DNA of 64,000 nucleotides from positions 62,001-126,000 of the forward strand of contig CAKQKH010000003.1 of NCBI GenBank assembly GCA_934248075.1. Direction: 5' to 3'. How positions within the stretch are numbered: position 1 is the first letter of the stretch; the number at the start of each line of letters is the position of its first letter. This document shows, piece after piece, positions 16,943 through 25,058 of this stretch. Below the pieces are notes generated by a model. That model did no database searches, was not told the origin of the DNA, and worked only from the letters and a program-made list of their open reading frames with translations. Both the position numbers and the translations under genes were made by a program. This DNA comes from an uncultured Alphaproteobacteria bacterium. GTDB lineage: Bacteria > Pseudomonadota > Alphaproteobacteria > RF32 > CAG-239.

Positions 16943-17518
16943 TTATTTAGCGCGCATAACATCGCCTAATTTATTACTAAACGCTGCGATTCCGTCTTGT
17001 AGCAAAATATCCAAGCAATCGGAAATTTTTTCTATTTCATCATATATCACTTTTTCATCAGTTTTAGAAAAACGAGATAACACATGCCCAACCACCGCTT
17101 CGCCAGTGCCTTGCGGGTGTCCGACCCCGATTCTGACTCGATTATAATTCGGGCTGATTGCCGCATCAATTGACTTTATTCCGTTGTGTCCGCCGGAGCC
17201 TCCTCCAATTTTTGCTCTCACCTTACCGACCGGCAAATCCATATCATCATGCAACACCACTATTTTTTCCGGTAAAATTTTATAAAAATTTGCGGCTTTT
17301 ACCACCGAATTACCGGACAAATTCATATAAGTATGAGGCTTGAGCAGATAAACCTTTTCTGTGCCTATTTTACCCTCGGCAATTTCGCCGTCAAATTTGT
17401 CTCGAAAAGGAGCAAATCCAAATTTTTGATGCAAAAAATCCGCCGCCATAAATCCGGCGTTGTGCCTTGTTCCCGCATATTCCGCGCCAATATTTCCCAA
17501 TCCGACAATCAAAAACAT
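16943..17518 (-). CDS. pth: Peptidyl-tRNA hydrolase
   Basis: A 191-aa esterase that frees tRNA from drop-off peptidyl-tRNAs. Conserved elements are 'IVGLGNIGAEYAGTRHNAGF' with the catalytic His, 'KPHTYMNLSGNSV', 'VLHDDMDLPVGKVRAK' with the catalytic Asp, and 'GGSGGHNGIKSID'. I use the ATG at 17518 rather than the in-frame TTG one codon upstream, because an AGGG lies at the right distance. It follows rplY with a 139-bp gap that holds a degenerate palindromic element. Confidence 0.96.
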   Translation of the reverse strand: MFLIVGLGNIGAEYAGTRHNAGFMAADFLHQKFGFAPFRDKFDGEIAEGKIGTEKVYLLKPHTYMNLSGNSVVKAANFYKILPEKIVVLHDDMDLPVGKVRAKIGGGSGGHNGIKSIDAAISPNYNRVRIGVGHPQGTGEAVVGHVLSRFSKTDEKVIYDEIEKISDCLDILLQDGIAAFSNKLGDVMRAK

Positions 17519-17570
17519 CAAACTGCCCTACCCAACAAACGTTGCAAATATTCTCATCAACAAGAACAAA

Positions 17571-17620
17571 GGCCGGTGGCACCGAAATGTACAAACAAGC
17601 ACATAAAGATGACACCAGCC
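17571..17620. repeat. Degenerate GTAC-core palindromic element in the rplY-pth gap
   Basis: GGCCGGTG (17571-17578) pairs with CACCAGCC (17613-17620), one G-T wobble. The apical part carries ATGTAC (17587-17592) and GCACAT (17599-17604), the same core layout as the better copies elsewhere in this window. Confidence 0.5.
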
Positions 17621-17657
17621 CTCTAACTTGCATTAATAAGCTAAAATGCGACTCAGC

Positions 17658-17948
17658 TTAATTTCTCAAAAAATCGACATGAATAGGCTTATCGCTAACC
17701 GGATGGAACTGAACATCCTGACATTTTACCTTGTGTTTTTTGCCATCTAAAACGATTTCAATATCGGCATCATAAAAACCAACCGTATCCAAAGCCTTTT
17801 CAAGCTCAACCGGATGCAAAGAGATCATAACAGACTCTTGTTTTCCACCATAAATAACGGCAGGGATGCGTCCCTCACGACGACATGCACGAGCTGCCCC
17901 CTTACCTGCTTTCTCACGCTTTTCAGCATTAAATGTAATATCTACCAT
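17658..17948 (-). CDS. rplY: 50S ribosomal protein L25, short form
   Basis: A 96-aa 5S rRNA-binding protein. Signatures are 'AEKREKAGKGAARACRREGRIPAVIYGG' (split by small variations) and the ending 'VQFHPVSDKPIHVDFLR'. Most alphaproteobacterial L25/Ctc proteins are near 200 aa with a second beta domain; this one stops right after the L25 core, like the 94-aa E. coli protein. No decayed second domain is visible downstream in the frame. AAGGA precedes the ATG. pth downstream matches the common rplY-pth pair. Confidence 0.9.
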   Translation of the reverse strand: MVDITFNAEKREKAGKGAARACRREGRIPAVIYGGKQESVMISLHPVELEKALDTVGFYDADIEIVLDGKKHKVKCQDVQFHPVSDKPIHVDFLRN

Positions 17949-18044
17949 TTTATTTATCCTTATAAAGTTGAATCCTGCAAAACCTCCAGGGGTGTTTCAC
18001 AGTTATCCAACTAATACATCTATTTTTCATAGATTTCAAGGACT

Positions 18045-18082
18045 TTTTAAAAAAGAAAAAAGCTACTTCTAAGAGTAGCTTT
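18045..18082 (-). terminator. Intrinsic terminator of the 18.1-18.9 kb membrane-protein pair
   Basis: AAAGCTACT (18059-18067) and AGTAGCTTT (18074-18082) around a 6-nt loop; on the minus strand the stem is followed by TTTCTTTTTT. Confidence 0.85.
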
Positions 18083-18085
18083 AAT

Positions 18086-18619
18086 CTAATCATCTTTTCG
18101 CTGCCGCATGGCGATGATTTCGTCATGTTGCTTATTTCTAAGATCATAGACAAAAACCCGACGCGGTTGTTGCCAATCATCAAGCTCAACATACAGCCCC
18201 ACCACCAACATCAAATTTGGCGGCAAGACTTTATCATCAATCAATGTGGCCTCAAGCGTCAAACTTCCTACATACAGCGTGCCAAGCTGTCTATCATCTT
18301 CATCTTTCGCATCACTCGTCCGAAAAGTGCCAATCTGAAAACTTTGAAGCATATTAATAAATGCCTCATAAAGTTCTCGGCAAGCAATTTTCTGCAAAAC
18401 ACTGGCAATGATAAGAACCGAAAACATCAATATCATCATATTTATATCTCGGTCTTGCCAAGCCATAATGATTATTAACACCGAAATTGCGGTATTAATC
18501 CATGATAGAAAAGCTTCAATGTTTCTGATTTTATTCAGAGTATAAATTGAAGGTGCATATATAGTCACAATACTCCAACCAGACACCAATCCTATCAGAA
18601 TCAAAATCAAGATTAGCAT
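18086..18619 (-). CDS. Membrane protein of unknown function
   Basis: A 177-aa protein with three predicted transmembrane helices in the first half (about residues 1-20, 35-53, 60-77) and a soluble C-terminal domain ('LGTLYVGSLTLEATLID', 'PRRVFVYDLRNKQHDEI') that should face the cytoplasm or periplasm depending on topology. No family recognised. It lies 28 bp downstream of another small membrane-anchored gene and shares its terminator, so the two likely form an operon. Confidence 0.55.
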   Translation of the reverse strand: MLILILILIGLVSGWSIVTIYAPSIYTLNKIRNIEAFLSWINTAISVLIIIMAWQDRDINMMILMFSVLIIASVLQKIACRELYEAFINMLQSFQIGTFRTSDAKDEDDRQLGTLYVGSLTLEATLIDDKVLPPNLMLVVGLYVELDDWQQPRRVFVYDLRNKQHDEIIAMRQRKDD

Positions 18620-18647
18620 ACTTTATTTTTTTAATTGATTCGTAAAT

Positions 18648-18914
18648 TTAATCATTCATCAGTTCCAACTGAATCATTTGTGAGGTGCAATCATAGCCTA
18701 TGACTTTAAGAACCGGAACCTCAGGTAATTTGCCACCTTCAAAAATAAAATACCCGTCCTGCTCATACCCATTAAATTTGAACTTACAAAAATAATAGTC
18801 TTGGTCTTCGTCATCTTGTACGATATCATACCCCACCACAATTCGTGATGCCCGACGATAAATGCTGTTCCCCACAAATAGCAGAAAACAAACAACTAAA
18901 ATAATCCATTTCAT
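18648..18914 (-). CDS. Small membrane-anchored protein, unknown function
   Basis: An 88-aa protein with an N-terminal hydrophobic segment (residues 2-19) and a polar, aromatic remainder ('DEDQDYYFCKFKFNGYEQDGYFIFEGG'-like, rich in Tyr and Phe). No family recognised. First gene of a two-gene minus-strand unit whose upstream region is filled with palindromic repeats. Confidence 0.5.
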   Translation of the reverse strand: MKWIILVVCFLLFVGNSIYRRASRIVVGYDIVQDDEDQDYYFCKFKFNGYEQDGYFIFEGGKLPEVPVLKVIGYDCTSQMIQLELMND

Positions 18915-19008
18915 ATCTATTTTTATTTAATATTTAACTCACTTGTCAGATTAGACAAAACGCCTGACAAAGTCAACAAAAAACCATCGACCAAATTTCG
19001 ATTACAAA

Positions 19009-19045
19009 AAACTCCGGAGAACAGTACAGATAGATGCATCTAAAA
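19009..19045. repeat. Truncated type-A palindromic element (left arm only)
   Basis: ACTCCGGAGAAC followed by GTACAGATAGATGCAT (19011-19039) matches the left flank of the type-A elements at 19231 and 36729, but no matching right arm is present. Confidence 0.5.
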
Positions 19046-19128
19046 GCAAGCAAAATCAGAGTGAGTAAACAGAAGTAAAAAGAGAAAAGCATAATAAAAA
19101 AATAGCCGGATAACGGAATTTATAGTGT

Positions 19129-19196
19129 GATTTGCAGGGCGGAAGTACCGGAGCGTACAAAGTAGTACGTGAGGACACTTCCGACCCGAACAAATC
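19129..19196. repeat. GTAC-core palindromic element
   Basis: GATTTG (19129-19134) pairs with CAAATC (19191-19196), and CGGAAGT (19140-19146) with ACTTCCG (19177-19183). The apex carries GTAC (19155-19158) and GTAC (19165-19168). Arm sequences differ entirely from the neighbouring copy while the apex is shared. Confidence 0.65.
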
Positions 19197-19230
19197 GCTC
19201 TAAAAAATCATTAGGGAACCTCAACCGCAA

Positions 19231-19354
19231 AAACTCCGAAGAATGGTACAGATAGAGGCACTTGGAAGACGAGGAAAATTTTAGTGTACAAAGAAGTACA
19301 TGAATTTTCCGAGCTCGCACCAAATGCCTCTAGATGTGCCGTTATACGGAGTTT
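19231..19354. repeat. Type-A palindromic element immediately after the pnp stop
   Basis: A nested palindrome: AAACTCCG (19231-19238) with CGGAGTTT (19347-19354); AGAGGCA (19254-19260) with TGCCTCT (19325-19331); GGAAAATT (19273-19280) with AATTTTCC (19303-19310). The apex has GTGTAC (19284-19289) and GTACAT (19296-19301). In the pnp transcript it folds into one long hairpin that starts at the base after the stop codon. Confidence 0.8.
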
Positions 19355-21475
19355 TTATTTTTCGAGGTCTTCACCTGTCTCCTGATTAACCCTCTTTGCA
19401 GAAAGCTTAATTTTACCACGGTTATCGCAGCCAAGACATTTAACCCAAATTTGGTCGCCTTCTTTATAGAAGTCAGAAACCGAAGCTATACGCTCGTTCT
19501 TAACTTCTGAAATATGAACCAAACCCTCGGTTGTTCCCAAGAAGCGGACAAATGCACCAAAGTCCATAATTTTGGTAATGGTACCATGATAAATTTTTCC
19601 TTCTTCAGGTTCGGCCACAATGCCCATAACCCATTCCAGAGCGGCATCGCCTTCTTCTTTTTTCATAGAAGCGATTTTTACAATTCCGTCATCTGAAATA
19701 TCAATTTTGGTATGAGTCTTTTCAACGATTTCTCGAATAACCTTACCGCCGGTGCCGATAACTTCACGAATTTTATCAACCGGAATCTTAATGGCAACAA
19801 TCCGCGGAGCACGGTCTGAAACATGCGGACGAGGCTCAGCAATAGCCTTGGCCATTTCGCCCAAGATATGGATACGACCTTCATGAGCCTGAGCCAAAGC
19901 TGTTTTCATAATCTCTTTGGTAATGGAAGTAATTTTAATATCCATTTGCAAAGCGGTAACGCCGTCTTTTGTTCCGGCTACCTTAAAGTCCATATCGCCA
20001 AGGTGATCTTCATCGCCCAAGATATCGGTCAAAACCGCAACTCGGCCGTCATCCTCCTTAATCAAACCCATTGCAATACCTGCAACCGGCTTAACCATCG
20101 GCACACCAGCAGCCATCAACGACATGGTGGAGCCGCAAACTGTAGCCATAGAAGAAGAACCGTTAGACTCCATAATTTCCGAAACCACACGAACCGTGTA
20201 AGGGAAAGAGTCTTTGTCTTTTGGCATCATCGGGTGGATAGCGCGCCAAGCCAATTTGCCGTGACCGATTTCACGACGTCCTGGGCTGCCCAAACGGCCG
20301 CATTCGCCAACTGAAAATGGCGGGAAGTTATAGTTCAGCATAAAGTCTTCTTTATACTCGTCCATCAAACCGTCAACAATTTGAGCATCATCGCCGGTTC
20401 CCAAAGTAGTAACGACCAGAGCCTGAGTCTCGCCACGAGTAAACAACGCCGAACCATGAGCCGTCGGCAACACATCAACTTGACAAGAAATCGGACGAAC
20501 AGTTTTGGTGTCGCGTCCATCGATTCGGTGACCGGTAGTCAAAACCGCTTCACGCATAACCTTATGCATCAATTTCTCAATAGCATCTTGAGCATAACGC
20601 TGTTCAAACTCATTTTCCGGATCCAATGTTTCCTTAAACTTTTCTGATGCCGCAGCAATCAACTCACCGCGTTTCAACTTATCGGTCTCTTTGAAAGCGA
20701 CCTCAAAATCGGCGGTAAAGCCTTGAGCCAATTTGGCATAAAGTTCATCAAACTCAGGCGGAAATGCCGGAGCCTCCCATTTTTCTTTACCGGCTTCAGC
20801 CTCAAGTTCCTCAATCAGTTTAATAACCGGCTGAAAACTCTCAAATCCGAACATAACCGCGTTCAGCATGGTTTCTTCCGAAAGTTCCTGAGCCTCAGAC
20901 TCAACCATCAAAACGCCTTCTTTAGTACCGGCAACAACCAACTCCAAATCTGTATCTTTGAGCTGCTCGATAGTCGGGTTCAAAATAAATTCGCCATTTT
21001 TATAGCCAACCTTTGCGCCGCCAATCGGCCCCATAAATGGAATCCCCGAAACCGCCAAAGCCGCAGAAGCCGCAATCATAGCCGGAATATCGGAGTCAGT
21101 GTTTTGGTCATGAGCCAAAACCGTGCAGACAATTTGCACTTCATTCTTAAACGCGTCAGGAAACAGCGGACGTATCGGACGATCAATCAGACGAGAAAGC
21201 AAAACTTCTCGCTCAGATGGCTTGCCTTCACGTTTCATAAAACCGCCCGGAACTTTACCGGTAGCATAGTATTTTTCCTGATAGTTAACAGTCAAAGGAA
21301 AGAAATCCTGATCTGCCTTTACCTCTTTTGCTGCGCAAACCGTTGCAATAACCTGTGTCTCACCATAAGTAACAACCACAGCTCCTTGCGCTTGTCTGGC
21401 CATTTTGCCTGTTTCCAACACCAACTTGCGGCCGCCCCATTCCATTTCTTTGCGGCACACTTTAAAATCGATCAT
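19355..21475 (-). CDS. pnp: Polyribonucleotide nucleotidyltransferase (PNPase)
   Basis: A 706-aa trimeric 3'-5' phosphorolytic exoribonuclease, a core part of RNA decay. Two RNase PH-like domains are visible: the first with 'GETQVIATVCA' and 'FFPLTVNYQEKYYATGKVPGGF', the second with 'FTRGETQALVVTTLGT' and 'PPFSVGE'. KH follows ('VIGTGGKVIREIVEKT') and then S1 ('GKIYHGTITKIMDFGAFV'). Full length. It is last in the rbfA-truB-rpsO-pnp cluster and is followed at once by a long palindromic hairpin that could protect or process the mRNA end. Confidence 0.98.
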   Translation of the reverse strand: MIDFKVCRKEMEWGGRKLVLETGKMARQAQGAVVVTYGETQVIATVCAAKEVKADQDFFPLTVNYQEKYYATGKVPGGFMKREGKPSEREVLLSRLIDRPIRPLFPDAFKNEVQIVCTVLAHDQNTDSDIPAMIAASAALAVSGIPFMGPIGGAKVGYKNGEFILNPTIEQLKDTDLELVVAGTKEGVLMVESEAQELSEETMLNAVMFGFESFQPVIKLIEELEAEAGKEKWEAPAFPPEFDELYAKLAQGFTADFEVAFKETDKLKRGELIAAASEKFKETLDPENEFEQRYAQDAIEKLMHKVMREAVLTTGHRIDGRDTKTVRPISCQVDVLPTAHGSALFTRGETQALVVTTLGTGDDAQIVDGLMDEYKEDFMLNYNFPPFSVGECGRLGSPGRREIGHGKLAWRAIHPMMPKDKDSFPYTVRVVSEIMESNGSSSMATVCGSTMSLMAAGVPMVKPVAGIAMGLIKEDDGRVAVLTDILGDEDHLGDMDFKVAGTKDGVTALQMDIKITSITKEIMKTALAQAHEGRIHILGEMAKAIAEPRPHVSDRAPRIVAIKIPVDKIREVIGTGGKVIREIVEKTHTKIDISDDGIVKIASMKKEEGDAALEWVMGIVAEPEEGKIYHGTITKIMDFGAFVRFLGTTEGLVHISEVKNERIASVSDFYKEGDQIWVKCLGCDNRGKIKLSAKRVNQETGEDLEK

Positions 21476-21536
21476 ATTTCTTTACCTTTCCTTCTCATAC
21501 AATCATCTACCTGCCCCATGCAGGATTTTATAAAAA

Positions 21537-21566
21537 GAACCGCGGAGGCTCATTCCCCCGCAGTTC
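21537..21566 (-). promoter_or_regulatory. rpsO-pnp intergenic hairpin
   Basis: GAACCGCGGAGG pairs with CCCCCGCAGTTC across a CTCATT loop. Read on the minus strand it is followed by TTTTT. It may end the rpsO mRNA or be the RNase III processing hairpin that precedes pnp in other proteobacteria; the sequence cannot tell which. Confidence 0.6.
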
Positions 21567-21716
21567 AAAAAAGATTATCCTCGCGGACAAGACCGCAAAG
21601 AAAACAAATTTTCATCGGCGCCGGAGGCAAAAAAACGAGCTGCAAAAATTCCACCATAGACAAATCCATCTGAAATTTCATTACCTCGCATTTTTTGCTC
21701 CAGATACCGCATAAAC

Positions 21717-21986
21717 TTATTTTCTGAGGTCAAGTTTCTTAATCAAAGCCTGATAACGCTCTTCGCTTTTACCTCTCAGATAGTCCAAAAGGTGACGGCG
21801 GCGGCTGACTTTCTTCATCAAGCCCAAGCGAGAGTGAGTATCTTTAGCGTGGGTTTTGAAGTGTTCAATCAGCTTATTAATTTCAGCTGTCCAGATAGCA
21901 ATCTGAACTTCCGGCGAACCGGTATCATTAGCGTTAATAGCATAAGCTTTAACTAATTTTTGTTTCTCTTCATTAGAAATCGACAT
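21717..21986 (-). CDS. rpsO: 30S ribosomal protein S15
   Basis: An 89-aa 16S rRNA-binding protein of the platform. Signatures are 'GSPEVQIAIWTAEINKLIEHF' and 'THAKDTHSRLGLMKKVSRRRHLLDYL' (here in parts). Three in-frame ATGs exist; I choose 21986 ('MSISNEEKQ') because GGAG lies 6 nt before it and it gives the standard 89 aa. The earlier ATG at 21998 would bury that Shine-Dalgarno in the coding sequence. Confidence 0.95.
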   Translation of the reverse strand: MSISNEEKQKLVKAYAINANDTGSPEVQIAIWTAEINKLIEHFKTHAKDTHSRLGLMKKVSRRRHLLDYLRGKSEERYQALIKKLDLRK

Positions 21987-21998
21987 CATATTCTCCAT

Positions 21999-22910
21999 TT
22001 ATTCAATATTAAAAACTCGAACCGGCGAGAGCTTACGCTCCTCGATTCGCACCATTGCAACCAACTGATTATCATAGACCATCGCAACTTCCTGCCCATC
22101 TAGCCCGAATACATCATAAGCTTTTGGCGAAAGGCTTTGCCCATGCCTAAGTTTGGCTGCGTCTGCTTCGGTTACGGCGATGACCGCGATGTCGCGCAGA
22201 CACGTTATTACCGGAAGCAAAACTTTTTGACGTTCAGTAACATACTCCATATTTTTTAAATTTTCCAGCAAAATCTTTTGTCTAAGGTCAAAATTGCCGC
22301 ATTTAGTGCGTCGTAATTTCTGCAAATACCCTATCGTCCCGAGTCGTTTTGCAATATCGGCGCCCAAAGTGCGCACATAAGTCCCCTTAGAACAGCTGAC
22401 CCGACAATTAATCGTATCAATAGTCGGCATATTCAACAGCTCCAGCTCATAGATTCTGACTTTTCGCTCGGGGATATTTACTCTTTCTCCCCGCCGCGCC
22501 AAATCATACGCACGCTGCCCTTCAATCTTAATTGCCGAATATGCCGGCGGAATCTGGCTGATTTCCCCAATAAATTGCGGCAGCTCTGCCGATATTTCTG
22601 CTTTGGTTGGCAATACTCCGCCACTTTGAACAACTACTCCGTCACAATCCAACGTATCTGTCGTCGCGCCGAATTTAAGCGTAAATTCATATTCCTTATC
22701 ACCGTCAGTAACATACGGCACAAGTTTGGTCGCTTCCCCGATTGCTATTGGCAACACGCCGGTTGCAAACGGATCCAAAGTTCCGCAATGCCCGATTTTG
22801 GCCGCATTTAACAAATGCCGAATCTGGCCAACCGCCTTAGTTGAGCCAACTCCGGCAGGCTTATCCAGCACCAGCCAACCACTGATTTTATCGCCGCGAT
22901 TATGTTTCAT
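21999..22910 (-). CDS. truB: tRNA pseudouridine-55 synthase
   Basis: A 303-aa enzyme that makes the universal pseudouridine-55 of the T loop. Motif II 'KIGHCGTLDPFATGVLPIAIG' contains the catalytic Asp in GTLDP. 'YEFTLKFGATTDTLDCDG' and 'CSKGTYVRTLGADIAKRLG' are also conserved. A C-terminal PUA-like domain follows. It begins 1 bp after the rbfA stop and is followed by rpsO, the conserved order. Confidence 0.97.
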   Translation of the reverse strand: MKHNRGDKISGWLVLDKPAGVGSTKAVGQIRHLLNAAKIGHCGTLDPFATGVLPIAIGEATKLVPYVTDGDKEYEFTLKFGATTDTLDCDGVVVQSGGVLPTKAEISAELPQFIGEISQIPPAYSAIKIEGQRAYDLARRGERVNIPERKVRIYELELLNMPTIDTINCRVSCSKGTYVRTLGADIAKRLGTIGYLQKLRRTKCGNFDLRQKILLENLKNMEYVTERQKVLLPVITCLRDIAVIAVTEADAAKLRHGQSLSPKAYDVFGLDGQEVAMVYDNQLVAMVRIEERKLSPVRVFNIE

Positions 22911-22911
22911 C

Positions 22912-23289
22912 TTATTTTAAATCTTGCGCCACTTTCGGATCTCGCAACAAGCGTTCAATCTGATCAACCGCCTCAAACGTCTTGTCCACACGAAAATTAA
23001 TCTCCGGCACATAGCGCAATGAAGTTTTTGCGGCAACCTGTTTACGAAAAAAGTTAGATGCTAATTGCAATCCGCCCAAAACTTCTTGCAAAAAGTTGCC
23101 GTTTGTAGTCATAAACCACACTGTGCAATACTTCAAATCCGGCGACACCGTAACCTTGGTAACCGTGACCATCGTATCAATATTTTCCAGATTATGAACT
23201 TCTCCGCGATCTATAAAATTAACAATAATTTTGCGGATTTCCTGCGCCACGCGCAACTGACGCTGCGACGGCTCTTTTTTCTCTGCCAT
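22912..23289 (-). CDS. rbfA: Ribosome-binding factor A
   Basis: A 125-aa KH-fold factor for late 16S maturation. It shows 'RQLRVAQEIRKIIVNFIDRG', 'VTVTKVTVSPDLKYCTVWFM' and 'LRYVPEINFRVDKTFEAVDQIERLL'. GGGAGAA precedes the ATG. The genes that usually precede it (nusA, infB) are not here; cysK lies upstream in the same direction instead. Confidence 0.95.
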   Translation of the reverse strand: MAEKKEPSQRQLRVAQEIRKIIVNFIDRGEVHNLENIDTMVTVTKVTVSPDLKYCTVWFMTTNGNFLQEVLGGLQLASNFFRKQVAAKTSLRYVPEINFRVDKTFEAVDQIERLLRDPKVAQDLK

Positions 23290-23366
23290 TTTAATTCTCC
23301 CTTATAAAATCATAAATTCATATTAACAGGAGATTCTCCGTCGTCAAGCAAGAACATTGCTCAATA

Positions 23367-24290
23367 TTAGACGAGAGCGGATAAATAGTTATTGATTGAA
23401 TCCGGCAAAATCACAACAATGTTTTTGCCGATAAATTCATCTCTAGCCGCCAGTCTGGTAGCCGCAGCAATTGCCGCTCCGCCGGAAATGCCAACCGGCA
23501 ATCCCTCTGTTACCGCAACTTCGGCAGCCGTTTGCCAGGCCTCGTCATCAGCTACATCAGCCACTTCATCAACCAGACTCCGCTCATACAACGGCGGAAC
23601 AAAACCGGCGCCAATCCCTGGTATCCGGTGTATCCCAGGCTCTCCTCCTGACAGCACCGAACTAGATTTAGGCTCCACCGCCACCACATACAAATCAGGA
23701 TTATTGGTCTTAAGAGTCGCCGCTGTTCCCGTCAAAGTGCCAGATGTTCCGACTGCCGCTACCAAAACATCAACATTGCCATGGGTTGCGTCCATAATTT
23801 CCATGCTGGTTCCAAATCTATGAGCGTCAGTATTGGCGTGATTACAAAATTGCTCAAACATCACCACATTTGGATTTTTCGCTTTAAGCATATCTGCCTT
23901 AGCCAGCGCTCCGCGCATACCGTCTTCTTTTGGGGTCAAAATAACCTCCGCGCCAAAATGACGCATCAGCATAATCCGTTCTTTGGTCATATTTTCCGGC
24001 ATCGTAATAACCAATTTATATCCTTTAGCCGCACACATGGCCGCCAACGCGATTCCGGTGTTTCCGCTGGTTGCCTCCAAAAAGATTGTGTCTTTGGTAA
24101 CTTTTCCATCTGCTTCGGCTTTTTCTATCATTTTCAGTGCCGCTCTGTCCTTAACCGAAAACAACGGATTATAAAACTCACACTTAACCAGAATTTGCGC
24201 TTTTAACAAATGTTTTTTTTCCCATCGATGCAAACGCAGCAGCGGGGTGTTTCCAACCATTTCCGTTACTGATTCATAAATTTTTTTCAT
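23367..24290 (-). CDS. cysK: Cysteine synthase (O-acetylserine sulfhydrylase)
   Basis: A 307-aa PLP enzyme converting O-acetylserine and sulfide to cysteine. The PLP lysine lies in 'FSVKDRAAL', the phosphate-handling loop is 'EATSGNTGIALA', and 'VGTSGTLTG' and 'GIGAGFVPP' are conserved. I start at the ATG at 24290 ('MKKIYESVTEMVGNTPL') because AGGAA lies 8 nt upstream; an in-frame ATG 18 codons earlier has no Shine-Dalgarno and no family support. CysK versus CysM cannot be settled with certainty from motifs alone. Confidence 0.9.
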   Translation of the reverse strand: MKKIYESVTEMVGNTPLLRLHRWEKKHLLKAQILVKCEFYNPLFSVKDRAALKMIEKAEADGKVTKDTIFLEATSGNTGIALAAMCAAKGYKLVITMPENMTKERIMLMRHFGAEVILTPKEDGMRGALAKADMLKAKNPNVVMFEQFCNHANTDAHRFGTSMEIMDATHGNVDVLVAAVGTSGTLTGTAATLKTNNPDLYVVAVEPKSSSVLSGGEPGIHRIPGIGAGFVPPLYERSLVDEVADVADDEAWQTAAEVAVTEGLPVGISGGAAIAAATRLAARDEFIGKNIVVILPDSINNYLSALV

Positions 24291-24388
24291 CTTAACATTC
24301 CTTATCTGTTCATAAGCGACAAAATCTGCTGGCGTACTAAGCAAGCTGTTGGTATTATTACACTGTTTAAAAAAGTTGCAATAAAGAA

Positions 24389-24952
24389 ATGAAACACACC
24401 GCGCAAATCATTATATGTCTGCTTATCGGACTTTCATACTCAGGGTTGGCTCAATCTTCCAGCCTCGATGATTTGTACCGCGATGTCATTCGTTCCGACA
24501 ATGACGGCTATTTGCCGCTGTTTGTTAAAAATCGCTCTATGCCGAATGTATTGATTGAAGAAGAAATCCTCAAAAAAGCGACTGAACAGCCGCAGGCAGA
24601 AATCAAAAAAAGCGGCAACCCCGTCAACCTGATTAATAACGCTCAGGCCAAAGAGGCCGCCAAACGTGCCAAACAACTCAAATGGGAGCAAACTCTACAA
24701 GCTGTAAAAGAAAATCGCGTTACCCCGCTCGATCTTGATGAAATAACCTATCGCGTCAGTTTGGGCGATGCCAAAGCAATTGAGATTTTGGCCTGGATGT
24801 ACACCAAAGGCGTTGGCGTCAGCCCTGACTTTGTAGCCGCATTCAGATTATATCAACAAGCAGATAAATTAAATGTTCAGGGCGCCAAAGAAAACGCCGC
24901 CAAAGTCTATAAAGCTATGACCGCCGAACAAAAATCTCAAATTAAGAAATAG
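24389..24952 (+). CDS. Secreted Sel1-like repeat protein
   Basis: A 187-aa protein with a signal peptide ('IIICLLIGLSYSGLAQ', cleavage near residue 22). After a charged linker comes one clear Sel1-like repeat, 'GDAKAIEILAWMYTKGVGVSPDFVAAFRLYQQA' (in parts), with a second partial one after it (residues about 125-175). Sel1-like repeats usually mediate periplasmic protein contacts. The partner is unknown. It diverges from cysK with a gap of about 98 bp that must hold both promoters. Confidence 0.7.
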   Translation: MKHTAQIIICLLIGLSYSGLAQSSSLDDLYRDVIRSDNDGYLPLFVKNRSMPNVLIEEEILKKATEQPQAEIKKSGNPVNLINNAQAKEAAKRAKQLKWEQTLQAVKENRVTPLDLDEITYRVSLGDAKAIEILAWMYTKGVGVSPDFVAAFRLYQQADKLNVQGAKENAAKVYKAMTAEQKSQIKK

Positions 24953-24972
24953 ATTTTTTTACAGACACAAAG

Positions 24973-25020
24973 AAGGCTGGTCAGCCTAGTATAAAAATTG
25001 GTACATGACTGACCGGCCTT
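24973..25020. repeat. GTAC-core palindromic element / bidirectional terminator
   Basis: AAGGCTGGTCAG (24973-24984) pairs with CTGACCGGCCTT (25009-25020), 12 bp with one wobble. The apex contains TAGTATA and GGTACATGA, matching the family core. TTTT follows on the plus strand. It lies between convergent genes and may terminate both. Confidence 0.65.
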
Positions 25021-25058
25021 TTCGCTGTTTCTGTACTAGTTGCCAGCTAGACGAGCTT

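Larger units (their letters stand above)
18915..19354. other. 440-bp gene-free region carrying palindromic repeats
   Basis: It contains no supportable gene. From left to right it holds AT-rich sequence, a truncated type-A element start (19009-19045), a complete GTAC-core palindrome (19129-19196) and a complete type-A element (19231-19354) that abuts the pnp stop codon. Confidence 0.75.

Noticed and set aside
17391..17633. 80-codon minus-strand frame overlapping the pth start
   Set aside because: It overlaps the well-supported pth N-terminus and the palindromic element; shadow frame.
20723..21673. 316-codon open frame opposite pnp
   Set aside because: It is antisense to the strongly conserved PNPase gene. 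Composition is typical of a shadow frame (Asn, His, Arg and Phe rich), and it has no ribosome site.
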